Origin: an uncultured Butyrivibrio sp.
GTDB lineage: Bacteria > Bacillota > Clostridia > Lachnospirales > Lachnospiraceae
Length of the DNA stretch: 52,854 nucleotides
NCBI GenBank assembly: GCA_946536145.1
Contig: CAMNEA010000012.1
Coordinates: forward strand, 1 to 52,854
Direction of reading: 5' to 3'
Both the position numbers and the translations under genes were made by a program. The notes under the pieces are model-generated. The model had not been told where the DNA came from. It saw nothing but the letters and a program-made list of their open reading frames with translations, and made no database searches. Position 1 is the first letter of the stretch; each line of letters opens with the position of its first letter. Positions 41,023 to 50,625 of the stretch are shown in pieces.

Positions 41023-41526
41023 ATGAACAACGAACTGACTAAAAAAGATATTGAGGATATGGAAGCAGAGATAGAACACCGCAAGGTGGTGGTCAGAAAA
41101 GAACTCCTGGAGCATGTCAAGGAAGCAAGGGCTCAGGGCGATCTGTCCGAGAATTTTGAATACTATGCTGCAAAGAAGGCCAAGAACCAGAATGAGAGCA
41201 GGATACGTTTCCTTGAGCGAATGATAAAGACTGCACGGGTTATAGATGATAAAGCAAAAGATGATGAAGTCGGAATGAATAAGTCGGTTACGGTAAGAAT
41301 TGAGGAGGACGGAAGTCTCGAGACTTACAAGATCGTAACGACAATGCGCCAGAATTCGCTGAAGAGACTTATCAGTATAGAATCGCCACTGGGTAAACAA
41401 TTGCTTGGACATAAGGTGGGTGACCGTGTTACTATTAAAGTGAGCGACAGTTACAGCTACGATATAACGATAACACAGATTGAAAATACCGGACTGTCAG
41501 AGGAAGACAAAATAAGAGATTTCTGA
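41023..41526 (+). CDS. greA: Transcript cleavage factor GreA
   Basis: A 167-residue protein with the GreA N-terminal coiled coil, including the acidic tip GDLSENFEYYAAK, and the C-terminal domain with ISIESPLGKQLLGHKVGDRVTI. It rescues backtracked RNA polymerase. An AAGGGGG ribosome site precedes the ATG. It is followed after 31 bases by the flavin reductase. Confidence 0.95.
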   Translation: MNNELTKKDIEDMEAEIEHRKVVVRKELLEHVKEARAQGDLSENFEYYAAKKAKNQNESRIRFLERMIKTARVIDDKAKDDEVGMNKSVTVRIEEDGSLETYKIVTTMRQNSLKRLISIESPLGKQLLGHKVGDRVTIKVSDSYSYDITITQIENTGLSEEDKIRDF

Positions 41527-41557
41527 GTTGATTTCAGACAAGGAACGGAGGAAAAAG

Positions 41558-42064
41558 ATGCACGTTTTTCAGCCAGTTGATCCAATTGATGTTGATGAGG
41601 GAGCTTTTTCTTTTAACGGTGGCAGCATGCTTATTACCGCAGCAAAAGGCGACAAGGTCAATTCTATGACCGCGTCCTGGGGAGGAGTCGGATACATTTG
41701 GAATAAGCGGGTTGTTTTTATTTTTGTCAGAGACAGCAGATATACACGGGAGTTTCTTGAGGACTCAAAAGAGTTTTCACTCAGTTTCCTTAACCAGAAG
41801 GAGTTTCGCGGAGCGCTCAAATATCTTGGCGCGGTATCCGGACGAAATGAAGACAAAATTGCTAATGCAAGACTAAATGTGAATTATGATGACGGGATTC
41901 CATTTATTGATGAGGCCGGAGCGGTTGTGACTGCCAAGGTTCTGTTCAGGCAGGAATTTGAGGAGAACGGCTTTATCGATAATTCCCTTGTGTCGGAGTT
42001 TTACAAAAATGGGGATTACCATTACATGTATGTTGGGGAAATAAATAAGATATTGGTTAGATGA
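41558..42064 (+). CDS. Flavin reductase-like FMN-binding protein
   Basis: A 168-residue protein with the split-barrel FMN-binding fold: LITAAKGDKVNSMTASWGGVGYIWNKRVVFIFVRDSRYT, a pattern typical of the flavoredoxin group. It may pass electrons between flavin and a partner such as the flavodiiron protein at 46518. ATG 41558 follows CGGAGG. Its TGA overlaps the next ATG. Confidence 0.88.
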   Translation: MHVFQPVDPIDVDEGAFSFNGGSMLITAAKGDKVNSMTASWGGVGYIWNKRVVFIFVRDSRYTREFLEDSKEFSLSFLNQKEFRGALKYLGAVSGRNEDKIANARLNVNYDDGIPFIDEAGAVVTAKVLFRQEFEENGFIDNSLVSEFYKNGDYHYMYVGEINKILVR

Positions 42065-43401
42065 GGATCCTAATGAGGGGCGGAAGGCTTAAAAATATCT
42101 TTATTTCTTTCTTTTGTACAATAGCTTATCTGGCAGGTGCGCTTTTTGTGTCTACTTTTACTGGAGCGGGCCTGTCTTTTGCTGCCAATGAGGAATCAGA
42201 AGCGGATGATAAAGAATACGTCCCCTCAAAGGACGTCGATAAACCGCATATCACGATAGCAACCTGGTACAGTGACTATAATCTTACATATTTCAAGGCA
42301 TTTCTTGCCAAAGCATTTCCGAACTATGAGATTGAATTTGAATACGTAGACAAGAGTAATTATGAGCCTATCATGGATGCCAAACTATCCTGCGGCGACG
42401 CACCGGACATTATATATGTGGACAGGGAGATGGCAACAAAGCACGCAGCCACAGGTTATTTTGAGGATGTGACCGATATCTGTGACGGTTTTAATAACTT
42501 TGCAAGGAATTCCTTTATGTATGGCAACTGTATATATGCCGTTCCAAGTACCGGCGAGTTTGAGTGTATATACTACAACAAGAAGATGTTTGAAGAAAAC
42601 AATGTCAGAGTTCCCTATTCTTTTGATACTTACATTGAGTGCTGTGAAAAGCTCAGAGACAAGAGAGGCGTAAAACCTCTCACTATAAGCCTAAAGAGTC
42701 CGTATACCCTTGCAGATCTTGTACTTGCTACAGTGGCGGCGGATTACCTGTCTACTGACAGGGGAAAAGGCTTTGGCGGCAGGCTTCAGTATGGCAGGAC
42801 ATCTTTTTTGGATGAGCTTGAACCGTTCCTTAAAGATTTCCAAAAGCTCCTTGACCACGACATTCTGACAAAAGAGATGTATGTGGTAGACGCCATGACT
42901 GCAATCGATGAATTTACAGATTCTAAGGCAGCAATGATCATCGGAGGTCCGGAAACCTACAATGCGATAATCAGTATTAACCCATCGATGGATATAGGTA
43001 CGATGCCATTTTTCGGCGAAGAAGGAAGGGCAGTTATAGGCGGGTGCGATGCCGGATTTGCACTGAATAAAAGATCCCAATATAAAGACCAGGCCAGGGG
43101 CGTACTTAAGGCACTGGCTACGCTGCAGGGACAGACAGCTCTTTGGCATGACAGACCGGGAAGCCAGACTTATCTGAAAAATGTGGTTTTTGAGAACGAA
43201 AAGACCTTTGACGGCATAGAAGAGATGATCAGTAAGGGGCAGACCTACACGCCCTGGATGGACTGGGGCAAGGATCTTAATAAGGCAGCATATTACCAGC
43301 TGGGAAGAGAGTTTCAGAGAGTTCTTCTGGGAAGACAGGACATTGGAGCTGCACTAAAAAATGTTGACAGGAAAGTAATTGAGATTTTGCATACGAACTG
43401 A
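42061..43401 (+). CDS. Orphan extracellular solute-binding protein, probable kinase co-sensor
   Basis: A 446-residue family 1 binding protein. The signal peptide (about 1-41) ends in LSFAANE with no lipobox. ITIATWYSDYNLTYFKAF, APDIIYVDREM, YAVPSTGEFECIYYNKKMF and KAAMIIGGPETYNAI follow the sugar-binding pattern. No permease or ATPase is nearby; the hybrid kinase starts 15 bases later. It overlaps the flavin reductase by four bases. A signalling rather than transport role is inferred from this context. Confidence 0.8.
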   Translation: MRILMRGGRLKNIFISFFCTIAYLAGALFVSTFTGAGLSFAANEESEADDKEYVPSKDVDKPHITIATWYSDYNLTYFKAFLAKAFPNYEIEFEYVDKSNYEPIMDAKLSCGDAPDIIYVDREMATKHAATGYFEDVTDICDGFNNFARNSFMYGNCIYAVPSTGEFECIYYNKKMFEENNVRVPYSFDTYIECCEKLRDKRGVKPLTISLKSPYTLADLVLATVAADYLSTDRGKGFGGRLQYGRTSFLDELEPFLKDFQKLLDHDILTKEMYVVDAMTAIDEFTDSKAAMIIGGPETYNAIISINPSMDIGTMPFFGEEGRAVIGGCDAGFALNKRSQYKDQARGVLKALATLQGQTALWHDRPGSQTYLKNVVFENEKTFDGIEEMISKGQTYTPWMDWGKDLNKAAYYQLGREFQRVLLGRQDIGAALKNVDRKVIEILHTN

Positions 43402-43416
43402 TGCAGGGAGCGCACT

Positions 43417-46400
43417 ATGAACGTGGTTATGAGATTCATAAAGTCTGAGAGCATAAGGAAAACTGTTATCAGAGCAATCATGCTGCTTACCATAATTCCG
43501 ATCATGATCCTTGGAGTGTACTCATACACGGTTGCCAGAAGGAACCTCATTGAGCAGACAAGGATAGCGATGATCGGAAATGTCGATGTCATTGCATACG
43601 GCATTGAGAACAATGCCAAGAGGGAGGATGATGTCGTAAAGTTCTTTTCCTACGAGGACAGCTTCAGGAAAGCTCTGGAAAACGTTAAATCCGATCCGTA
43701 TACACTGACGGAGGAGCTCAATGACAATATCGAGCCGCTTATATGGTACTACCTAAGCAGCGACAGAAATATTGACACAATAACCATATATTCTGATCTT
43801 ATCGAGTATGACCACATGGGGGATTTTCTTTTAAGACCTTCTTCCGACAAGGAAAAGGAATGGTATGAGATCTCTGGGACAGAGTATGGAGCAACCTGGG
43901 TTGTTGACGGCGAAGGCGGGGTATACCTTATGAAGAGCCTTCTCGATGCGGCAACCTCATCAAAGCGCATCGGAATGATCGCATTAAAAGTAAACAATGA
44001 GAACTTTTTCTCAATATTAAGCCAGGGATCATACCTTAATAACGGGATAATCATACTTGATGGTTATGGAAATGTAATACGTCACAATCCAATAGAAAAT
44101 AAAGATCTCGACAACAGGATCATTGAGCGGTCTAAGGAGAAAAAAATGGACTCCTTTGAGACGGACAGGGACTACTTTATTGCGAGCTCAGGCACTATCT
44201 CAAATGGCTGGGACATGTATTACTACGTAGACAGGAGTGAGATATCCGCTGATGTTTTAAGGATACTGTTTACGGTTATCGTTCTTGGAGCGATTCTTTT
44301 CGTGGCTGCGGCCTTTCTGGGCACACAGTTCTCCAACTGGATGACTGGCAGACTTAACAGCATAAACAATATGGCCAACGAGATCAAGAACGGGTACTTC
44401 GGGATTGAGAATCAAGACACTAACAGTGATGAAATAGGTCAGCTTTCTGCCTCAATGAAGGAGATGGCAGACACCTTAAATGATATGGTTCTTGAGATTG
44501 ACAGGATGAACAGGGAACAGATCCTGCTAAAGGAGAATGATATCCATTACAGGGAATGGCTCTTTGACTTTGTCGTTGAAAAAAATAACGATATTCTGGC
44601 AGTTATAAACGAAGGCAGCTATGAGGCCAGTTTTATCACCGCCAATGCAGAGCATGTCCTGGGAATCCCAATCTATGAGCTCAAGGCAGATATCCGAAAG
44701 CTTGCAAAAGCGCAGCGTGAGGGTGAGGGAATCAGGCTTGATGATGCTATAGAGCAGTCAATGGAGAGAGGCAGCGAAAAGTTAATTGAGGAGATAAGGC
44801 TCCAAAATGTAAAGACCAATGAGCATCTGTACTACAGGGGAGTTATCATCAGCACCATAGATGATGGGGGTAAGAGACTTGCGCTTGCCCTGTATGACAG
44901 AACGCAGGAGATCAGAAGAAACCACCAGCTGCAGGAGGCCCTGAACGCGGCTGAAACCGCAAATAAGGCCAAGACGAGCTTCCTTGCGAATATGTCCCAT
45001 GACTTCAGGACTCCAATGAATGCCATAACCGGTTTCAACCTGCTGATCGACAAGCACAGTGAGGAACCGGAGAAGGTAAGAGAGTATACACACAAGATTT
45101 CCCTGGCATCGAAGAACCTGTTATCTCTTCTTAACGATGTCCTTGATATGAGTAAGATCGAGAGCGGCAAGACGACCCTCGATATCAAGGAGATGGCGAT
45201 AGGTCTTTTGCTTGAAGAGATCAATACCGTGATCACATTTCAGGCAAAGGCCAAGAATCAGGAATATATCGTAAGGGTAGAGGATATGGAACACGATATG
45301 TTCATGGGTGACAAGCAGAGGATAAATGAGATCCTGGTAAATATCCTCGGTAATGCTGTAAAGTATACACCGGAGGGTGGAAAGATCTGGTTTACGATAA
45401 GCGAGTCTTCATCATCCTCAGAGGGCTTCCAGAACGTAACCTTTACTATAAAGGACAACGGCATCGGAATGAAGCCTGAGTACAAGGACAAGATATTTGA
45501 TGCCTTCACGAGAGAAGACAAGGGCGCTACCAAGGGAATACAGGGAACCGGACTTGGAATGGCGATAACCAAGTCGCTGGTAGAGCTCATGGGCGGAACG
45601 ATCCGCGTAGAGAGCGAAGAGGGCAAGGGAAGTACCTTTATTGTAAACCTGCGTCTTAAGGTGGCAGAAACGACCAACGAGGACTTCTGGAAGGCACATG
45701 GCATAGGAAGGGCGCTGTTCATCAATGCTGACCATGATGAGTGCGAGCAGATAGCAAGCGTCCTTGAGAATGAGAGCATAGAGGTAATGGAAGCGTCATC
45801 AGGGTTTGGCGCGATAAGGCTCATGGATTCGAGTGAAGAAGAGAAGAGGCCTTTTGACGTTATCATTATCGACGATGTGGTTGGCAGCATGACAGCTGCA
45901 GAGATAGTAAGGGATATCAGAGCCAAGAACAGGCGCAGCAATCCGCTTATCATTGTCATGGCAGATGACTTTGGCGCCATTGAGGATGAGGTAAGGGCTG
46001 CGGGGGCCAATGACCTCATGCAGAAGCCTTTCTTTGTATCGATCTTTAAGCAGCTGATAGAAGATATATTCAGCAGGGCCAATAAGAACACAGAGGTCGA
46101 GATAAGGAATCCGCTTGAGGGAATGAAGTTCCTTGCTGCGGAGGACAACGATATCAATGCGGATATACTGATCGAGCTGATGAGCATGGAGGGCGCGAGC
46201 GTTACAAGAGGATGCAACGGTCAGGAGGTCGTAGAGATGTTCAAGGCAGCAAAAGAGGGCGACTACGATATGATCCTAATGGATATCCAGATGCCTGTGA
46301 TGAATGGATATGAGGCAGCAGCAGCCATAAGAGCCATAGAGACAGACTGGGCACAGAGGATTCCGATAATAGCCATGACGGCCAACGCCTACGCCGATGA

Positions 46401-46497
46401 TGTGCAGCAGGCCTTTGATGCAGGAATGAATGCACACGTCTCAAAGCCGATAGACATAAAGATAGTAGAAAAGACAATTCTTGAATTTAAAAAATAA
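43417..46497 (+). CDS. Hybrid sensor histidine kinase with two receiver domains
   Basis: A 1026-residue membrane protein. A membrane segment (about 17-37), an extracellular Cache-like domain to about 280, and a second segment (about 285-307) are followed by HAMP (to about 360) and a PAS-like region (385-490). The HisKA box is FLANMSHDFRTPMNAITG with His528, and HATPase motifs NILGNAVKYT, DNGIGM and GTGLGMAI follow. Receiver 1 has Asp819/Asp820 in VIIIDDVV but a changed N-terminal acidic cluster. Receiver 2 is canonical with Asp956 in LMDIQMP. No DNA-binding output is present, so a downstream regulator or phosphorelay partner is needed. Confidence 0.92.
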   Translation: MNVVMRFIKSESIRKTVIRAIMLLTIIPIMILGVYSYTVARRNLIEQTRIAMIGNVDVIAYGIENNAKREDDVVKFFSYEDSFRKALENVKSDPYTLTEELNDNIEPLIWYYLSSDRNIDTITIYSDLIEYDHMGDFLLRPSSDKEKEWYEISGTEYGATWVVDGEGGVYLMKSLLDAATSSKRIGMIALKVNNENFFSILSQGSYLNNGIIILDGYGNVIRHNPIENKDLDNRIIERSKEKKMDSFETDRDYFIASSGTISNGWDMYYYVDRSEISADVLRILFTVIVLGAILFVAAAFLGTQFSNWMTGRLNSINNMANEIKNGYFGIENQDTNSDEIGQLSASMKEMADTLNDMVLEIDRMNREQILLKENDIHYREWLFDFVVEKNNDILAVINEGSYEASFITANAEHVLGIPIYELKADIRKLAKAQREGEGIRLDDAIEQSMERGSEKLIEEIRLQNVKTNEHLYYRGVIISTIDDGGKRLALALYDRTQEIRRNHQLQEALNAAETANKAKTSFLANMSHDFRTPMNAITGFNLLIDKHSEEPEKVREYTHKISLASKNLLSLLNDVLDMSKIESGKTTLDIKEMAIGLLLEEINTVITFQAKAKNQEYIVRVEDMEHDMFMGDKQRINEILVNILGNAVKYTPEGGKIWFTISESSSSSEGFQNVTFTIKDNGIGMKPEYKDKIFDAFTREDKGATKGIQGTGLGMAITKSLVELMGGTIRVESEEGKGSTFIVNLRLKVAETTNEDFWKAHGIGRALFINADHDECEQIASVLENESIEVMEASSGFGAIRLMDSSEEEKRPFDVIIIDDVVGSMTAAEIVRDIRAKNRRSNPLIIVMADDFGAIEDEVRAAGANDLMQKPFFVSIFKQLIEDIFSRANKNTEVEIRNPLEGMKFLAAEDNDINADILIELMSMEGASVTRGCNGQEVVEMFKAAKEGDYDMILMDIQMPVMNGYEAAAAIRAIETDWAQRIPIIAMTANAYADDVQQAFDAGMNAHVSKPIDIKIVEKTILEFKK

Positions 46498-46517
46498 TAG
46501 TTGAGAGGAGACTGTAA

Positions 46518-47714
46518 ATGAACAACGTAAAAGAGATTGCCGAAGGAATTTTCTGGATTGGCGCAAGTGACAGGAGACTTGAAAGGTTTGAGAACATTTT
46601 TCCGATACCGGAGGGAGTGTCATACAACAGCTATTTTGTAGATGATGAGAAAACCGTTGTTTTTGATACTGCTGATGTGACAGTGGCTGATCAGTATCTC
46701 GAGAACTTAAAGAGCGTACTTGCGGGAAGGAAGCTCGACTATCTGGTAGTGCTTCATATGGAGCCCGACCACTGCTCGCAGATTGAGAAGGTAAAAGCTC
46801 TTTTCCCTGAGGTGACAATTGTGGGAGGAGCCAAGACATTCACCTTTATGAAGCAGTTTTTCCCTGAGTCGGAAGGATACAACAAGCTCGAGGTCAAAGA
46901 GGGTGACAAACTCTCTACAGGAAAGCACACCTTCAGCTTTGTTGCGGCGCCTATGGTACACTGGCCGGAAGTCCTTTTTGCATACGATGAGTATACGAAT
47001 GCGCTTCTTTCAGCAGATGCATTCGGAACCTTTGGAGCTCTTGACGGCGGTGTGTTTGCGGATGAATATGATTTTGAGAAGGACTTCCTTTCATCAGCAA
47101 GAAGATATTACGCAAATATCGTAGGAAAGTACGGTATGCAGGTGCAGGCAGTTTTAAAGAAGGCCCAAGGCCTTGACATAAAGATGATCCTTCCGCTCCA
47201 CGGACCCATCTGGCGCAAGGACATCGGGTATTTTACAGACATGTATCAGAAGTGGAGCACCTATGAATTTGAGTCAGATAGTGTTATAGTTATATACGGT
47301 AGTCTTTACGGACACACAGCAAGCGCAGCGGAGGCTGTAGCTGCATCCCTGCGTGACAAGGGGGCAGGAGACGTGAAGGTTTATGATGTCTCCAAAGTGG
47401 ACGTATCCTACCTTATCGCAGAGGTATGGCGCTGCAGGAAGATCGTGCTTATGTGCCCTACTTACAACAACGGTATATATCCACCGATGGAGAATTTAAT
47501 TTCCGATATGGCGGCACTTACGGTTCAGAACAGGGTATTTGCTCTTGCCCAGAACGGAACCTGGGCGCCTGTATCGGGCAAGCTGATGTCGGAGAGGCTG
47601 TCTCAGCTTAAGAATGTGACGGTTCTTGAGAATATACTTACGATAAAGAGCGCGCTTCACTCTTCTGACGCAGAGCAGCTTACAGGCTTTACCGATGCGA
47701 TCATAAATGCATAA
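46518..47714 (+). CDS. fprA: Flavodiiron protein (A-type flavoprotein)
   Basis: A 398-residue soluble protein. The N-terminal metallo-beta-lactamase-like domain binds the diiron site with HMEPDHCSQ and VHWPEVLF. The C-terminal flavodoxin domain (about 255-398) has YGSLYGHTASAAE for FMN. These enzymes reduce O2 or NO to harmless products in anaerobes. With the flavin reductase and the thiol peroxidase in the window, it points to oxygen defence. Confidence 0.95.
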   Translation: MNNVKEIAEGIFWIGASDRRLERFENIFPIPEGVSYNSYFVDDEKTVVFDTADVTVADQYLENLKSVLAGRKLDYLVVLHMEPDHCSQIEKVKALFPEVTIVGGAKTFTFMKQFFPESEGYNKLEVKEGDKLSTGKHTFSFVAAPMVHWPEVLFAYDEYTNALLSADAFGTFGALDGGVFADEYDFEKDFLSSARRYYANIVGKYGMQVQAVLKKAQGLDIKMILPLHGPIWRKDIGYFTDMYQKWSTYEFESDSVIVIYGSLYGHTASAAEAVAASLRDKGAGDVKVYDVSKVDVSYLIAEVWRCRKIVLMCPTYNNGIYPPMENLISDMAALTVQNRVFALAQNGTWAPVSGKLMSERLSQLKNVTVLENILTIKSALHSSDAEQLTGFTDAIINA

Positions 47715-47737
47715 AAGCAGATTAACGGAGGTCAGGT

Positions 47738-49396
47738 GTGAAAAACAATAGTTTGATTAAGAAGATCATGGTGGGGATCATGACCGTTGTAACTGTTGCA
47801 TGTGCCGGCAGATACAGCAGCGTTGTGACAGATGGTGCCGCAGCCGTTTCAGAAGCAGCAGGAAGAGTAGTGAGCATAAATTCCTGTACTATTCAGGGCG
47901 GCGATGTTGTGGTAAACATATCAGCAAGTTCAATACCGGGATCGGATGACGGTAAATATTATCTTTATGCGGATGAAGTGTATCAGGACGGAACAGTCGG
48001 AGATGTGGTTGCAACCGCTGACATTGCGGCGAGCACATCGCTGGTATTTCCGCTGAATTTCTATCAGCCGGGCTCAAATCTCAGCAAGAAATTCCTTGTG
48101 GCAGTCAAGAGCGGCGGAGTTATGCAGCAGGTCAGCGATGAGCACTACATAACCAATCCTGAGGCGATCGCGACGAGGACAATGGCAAGAAATGATCACG
48201 GAATGAAGGGAATCCTGCCCAATGTCGCAGATGCAGCAACTTTCCATGATCTGGGCGTTGCGCAGATGGTTTACAACCTGTACATGGGAGATATTGTGGG
48301 ACCTTCGACGGATCCTTCCCAGCCTACAGTGGACTTTGTCTACAACGGTGTGCCATATCAGTTCAACGGCGCTGCCCTTGCTCAGTACGACGGATTTGTT
48401 CATTGGTGCCAGGCAAATAACTTCCAGCTCACGATGACGATCCTCAACAACAAGACTGAGCAGGCACAGGATCTTATTCATCCGATGTCAAGAGATGCCC
48501 ATGTATGTCCGGGATATGCGATGAATACAAAAGAGGACGGCGGCACGCAGCACCTCAAGGCTATCGCATCATTCCTTGCCCAGAGGTATTCAGGCGGAGC
48601 GTACGGAACAGTTGACAACTGGGTGATTGGCAATGAGGTAAATGCAAGAACTGAGTGGTACTACTTAAACTCAGCAAATCTTGAGCTCAATGTCAACGAA
48701 TATGCCAAGGCCTTCAGGATATTCTACAACGAGATAAAGGCTGTCAATGCCAACGCAAGAATCTATACTTCATTTGACCAGGAGTGGAACAGAAAGTCCA
48801 ATCCGGGATGCTTCCTCTCCAAGGAGTACCTTGACAGATTCAACTACTACATGGTCCGCGAGGGCAACGTTGACTGGTCGCTGTCGTTTCACCCCTACAA
48901 CGCGCCGCTCTATGACCCTTACGCATGGAAACAGCAGGCACAGTATGTAAATACAACACTTTCAACTCCATATATCACTATGGAGAATGTATATATCCTG
49001 ACAGATTATATGTGTCAGGCATCGATGCTCTCGCCTACAGGCAGGGTAAGGGATATCTCACTTACCGAGATAGGATTTACTTCCAGCTTTGGAGAGGATG
49101 CGCAGGCTGCGTCACTTGCCTATGCGTACACCATGGCGGAGAACAATCCCTACATCTCAAGCTTTATCCTCTTCAGAGAGACAGATGATGCGCATGAGAT
49201 GGAGACCAACATAGCACAGGGCCTTAAGAACCTTGATGGAAGCCACAAGAAATCCTATGATTTCTACAAATACCTTGGAACAGCCGGTGCAGGCCCATAC
49301 AAGGAACAGGCTTCACAGATAATAGGACAGAACATCGACGCACTTGTAACTAACAGGACCTTCCTCTCCAGAGGGGGATGGGGTCTGAACGACTGA
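47738..49396 (+). CDS. Secreted DUF5722-like putative glycoside hydrolase
   Basis: A 552-residue protein. It starts at GTG behind ACGGAGG and has a signal segment (about 8-25). After a 130-residue beta domain, a TIM-barrel-like region carries NWVIGNEVNART with Glu300 and SLTEIGFTS with Glu444. These positions match the acid/base (NE at end of strand 4) and nucleophile (strand 7) of clan GH-A retaining glycosidases. The family recalled is DUF5722; I am not certain. A terminator-like hairpin follows. Confidence 0.7.
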   Translation: MKNNSLIKKIMVGIMTVVTVACAGRYSSVVTDGAAAVSEAAGRVVSINSCTIQGGDVVVNISASSIPGSDDGKYYLYADEVYQDGTVGDVVATADIAASTSLVFPLNFYQPGSNLSKKFLVAVKSGGVMQQVSDEHYITNPEAIATRTMARNDHGMKGILPNVADAATFHDLGVAQMVYNLYMGDIVGPSTDPSQPTVDFVYNGVPYQFNGAALAQYDGFVHWCQANNFQLTMTILNNKTEQAQDLIHPMSRDAHVCPGYAMNTKEDGGTQHLKAIASFLAQRYSGGAYGTVDNWVIGNEVNARTEWYYLNSANLELNVNEYAKAFRIFYNEIKAVNANARIYTSFDQEWNRKSNPGCFLSKEYLDRFNYYMVREGNVDWSLSFHPYNAPLYDPYAWKQQAQYVNTTLSTPYITMENVYILTDYMCQASMLSPTGRVRDISLTEIGFTSSFGEDAQAASLAYAYTMAENNPYISSFILFRETDDAHEMETNIAQGLKNLDGSHKKSYDFYKYLGTAGAGPYKEQASQIIGQNIDALVTNRTFLSRGGWGLND

Positions 49397-49407
49397 TAAA
49401 TCTCGAT

Positions 49408-49437
49408 GCGGCATATTCCCTTTTGGGGATATGCCGC
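49408..49437 (+). terminator. Hairpin after the DUF5722-like gene
   Basis: GCGGCATATTCCC pairs with GGGATATGCCGC (one bulge) around TTTTG. Only GTTTG follows, so termination may be partial. Confidence 0.6.
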
Positions 49438-49468
49438 GTTTGTAAAGAATTCATATTTGGAGAGCACT

Positions 49469-50593
49469 ATGGGAAAAGATAAGACACTGGAGAACCTTCA
49501 GAAAATCCAGGATATGCAAAGGGACCTCCTCGGAGGCATATATGGGGACTTTTTTAGCGCATCGCCTTCGCCAGTAGCATCCGGCGGTGGATCAAAGCAG
49601 GAGACAATTAATGAAGATAATAAGGAAAAGAGCGGGAATGCTGTCGACAATGCAAATGAGGCATTAAACGAGGCAAAAGCTCTTTTTGCGGCAGATAAGA
49701 ATATCAGTGCTCCAAAGGAGACAACGCCACCTGAGCCCGAGACGGATCCGATGGAGGAACTTGATGGTCTGATAGGTCTTAAGACAATAAAAGAAGATGT
49801 CAAGGAACTGACCGCTTTTGTAAAGGTACAAAAGGCAAGGAAGGATCAGGGGCTTAAATCCGTTCCTGTATCTTTGCACCTTGTATTTACGGGTAACCCC
49901 GGAACCGGTAAGACAACCGTGGCCAGGATAATAGCAAGGATATACAAGCAGATAGGTGTTCTATCAAAGGGACAGCTCATCGAAGTTGACAGATCGGGAC
50001 TCGTTGCCGGATATGTGGGGCAGACTGCCATAAAGACCCAGGAGCAGATCGCCAAGGCTAAAGGGGGAGTTCTTTTCATTGATGAAGCATATTCCCTTGC
50101 ACAGAAGGATGATGCTTTTGGCCAGGAAGCAATAGATACGATATTAAAGGCCATGGAGGACAACAGGGACGACTTTGTAGTTATCGTAGCAGGCTACACA
50201 CAGCCGATGAAGAAGTTCATAGACAGCAATCCCGGACTTAAGTCGAGGTTCAACAAATACATCGAGTTTCCGGATTACAATATAGACGAGCTTGAAGAGA
50301 TCTTTAACATGAACTGCAAGAAGTATGACTATATTGTAGAGGAAGATGTTAAGCATCAGATAAGGGCGCTGATAACATCCAGAAAGATCGCCAATATCGA
50401 CAACTTTGCAAACGCAAGAGAAGTCCGGAATCTTTTTGAAGAGATCATAACCAATCAGGCCAGGAGGGTTTCCGCGATTGAGAATCCTACTCATGAAGAC
50501 ATGATGACCATAACTCTTGAGGATCTTATGGATGAGAAGGGTAAGTCGGCAGAGAGTAAAGAAGAGGCAACACCTGAAGAAGATACAGAATAA
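49469..50593 (+). CDS. CbxX/SpoVK-type AAA+ ATPase
   Basis: A 374-residue protein. About 95 N-terminal residues are of low complexity and charged. The AAA domain has Walker A GNPGTGKTT (142-150), Walker B GGVLFIDEAYSL and the arginine-finger region GLKSRFNKYIEF. This is the CbxX/CfqX/SpoVK group, related to Rubisco activase. The C-terminus is acidic. ATG 49469 with TTGGAGAG is preferred over the upstream open frame. Its client is unknown. Confidence 0.85.
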   Translation: MGKDKTLENLQKIQDMQRDLLGGIYGDFFSASPSPVASGGGSKQETINEDNKEKSGNAVDNANEALNEAKALFAADKNISAPKETTPPEPETDPMEELDGLIGLKTIKEDVKELTAFVKVQKARKDQGLKSVPVSLHLVFTGNPGTGKTTVARIIARIYKQIGVLSKGQLIEVDRSGLVAGYVGQTAIKTQEQIAKAKGGVLFIDEAYSLAQKDDAFGQEAIDTILKAMEDNRDDFVVIVAGYTQPMKKFIDSNPGLKSRFNKYIEFPDYNIDELEEIFNMNCKKYDYIVEEDVKHQIRALITSRKIANIDNFANAREVRNLFEEIITNQARRVSAIENPTHEDMMTITLEDLMDEKGKSAESKEEATPEEDTE

Positions 50594-50625
50594 GTTGCTC
50601 CAATAATCCTTTGGGGGAAATACTT

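Noticed and set aside
45258..46217. 319-codon minus-strand frame opposite the hybrid kinase
   Set aside because: It covers the intact HATPase and receiver motifs in antisense and has no start signal.
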